DNA of 24,047 nt from the NCBI GenBank assembly GCA_902495945.1, contig CABUZD010000013.1:1-24047 (forward strand), read 5' to 3'. The notes beneath the pieces are model-generated. The model was not told the DNA's origin. It was given only the letters and a program-made list of their open reading frames with translations, and did not search any database. This DNA is from an uncultured Collinsella sp. GTDB lineage: Bacteria; Actinomycetota; Coriobacteriia; Coriobacteriales; Coriobacteriaceae. This document shows positions 24,010 through 24,047 of the stretch, piece after piece; positions within the stretch are counted from its first letter, which is position 1, and every line of letters starts with the position of its first letter. The translations under genes and the position numbers were made by a program.

Positions 24010-24047
24010 CGTGAGTTGTGGGGGGTGTGGCGCCCGCCGCGGTTATA

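Overview
The window looks like chromosomal DNA of a high-GC Gram-positive gut actinobacterium, most probably Coriobacteriia and Collinsella-like. This is an inference from GC-rich codon use, frequent GTG starts with strong AGGAG-type ribosome sites, an amaP / DUF2273 / asp23 envelope operon, a sortase-type surface protein and the 2-hydroxyacyl-CoA dehydratase activase family. I could not run a database search. I saw no rRNA, tRNA, CRISPR array, insertion sequence or prophage.

Layout. Positions 3-1445 hold the 3' end of a large 2-hydroxyacyl-CoA dehydratase activase-type gene, closed by a strong terminator. Positions 1511-1941 are a decayed stretch with a frameshifted gene remnant, a short gene start, a hairpin and a 12-codon leader ORF that runs into a small membrane-anchored protein gene (1942-2391). 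A DUF389 membrane protein with an EF-hand-like loop lies on the minus strand (2519-3658). Divergent from it is a 1151-residue surface protein (3966-7421) with a signal peptide, two Ala-rich coiled coils flanking a CAP domain, and a LAQTG sorting signal. Just after the signal peptide its gene carries a run of nine G that looks like a phase-variation switch. Back-to-back terminators separate it from a minus-strand OPT-family transporter (7622-9325).

Positions 9518-15657 hold plus-strand housekeeping genes: coaX, a dCMP deaminase, a NifU-type Fe-S protein, lgt, a large GT-C-like membrane protein and a YebC/TACO1-family protein. Next is the envelope-stress cluster amaP / DUF2273 / asp23 (15824-17299), then a YitT-family membrane protein and a zinc-ribbon membrane protein with a Pro-Glu repeat tail. 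A perfect 15-bp hairpin separates the latter from a minus-strand M20 amidohydrolase, which is divergent from a YtcJ-type amidohydrolase (21742-23379). The last 670 bases carry a terminator, one short coding-like remnant, hairpins and a run of twenty G near the window end.

The points most worth a second look are the poly-G switch in the CAP surface protein, an inverted pair of about 57-bp intergenic repeats (near 12424-12482 and 17297-17355), the EF-hand-like loop in the DUF389 protein, and the coupled 12-codon leader ORF.
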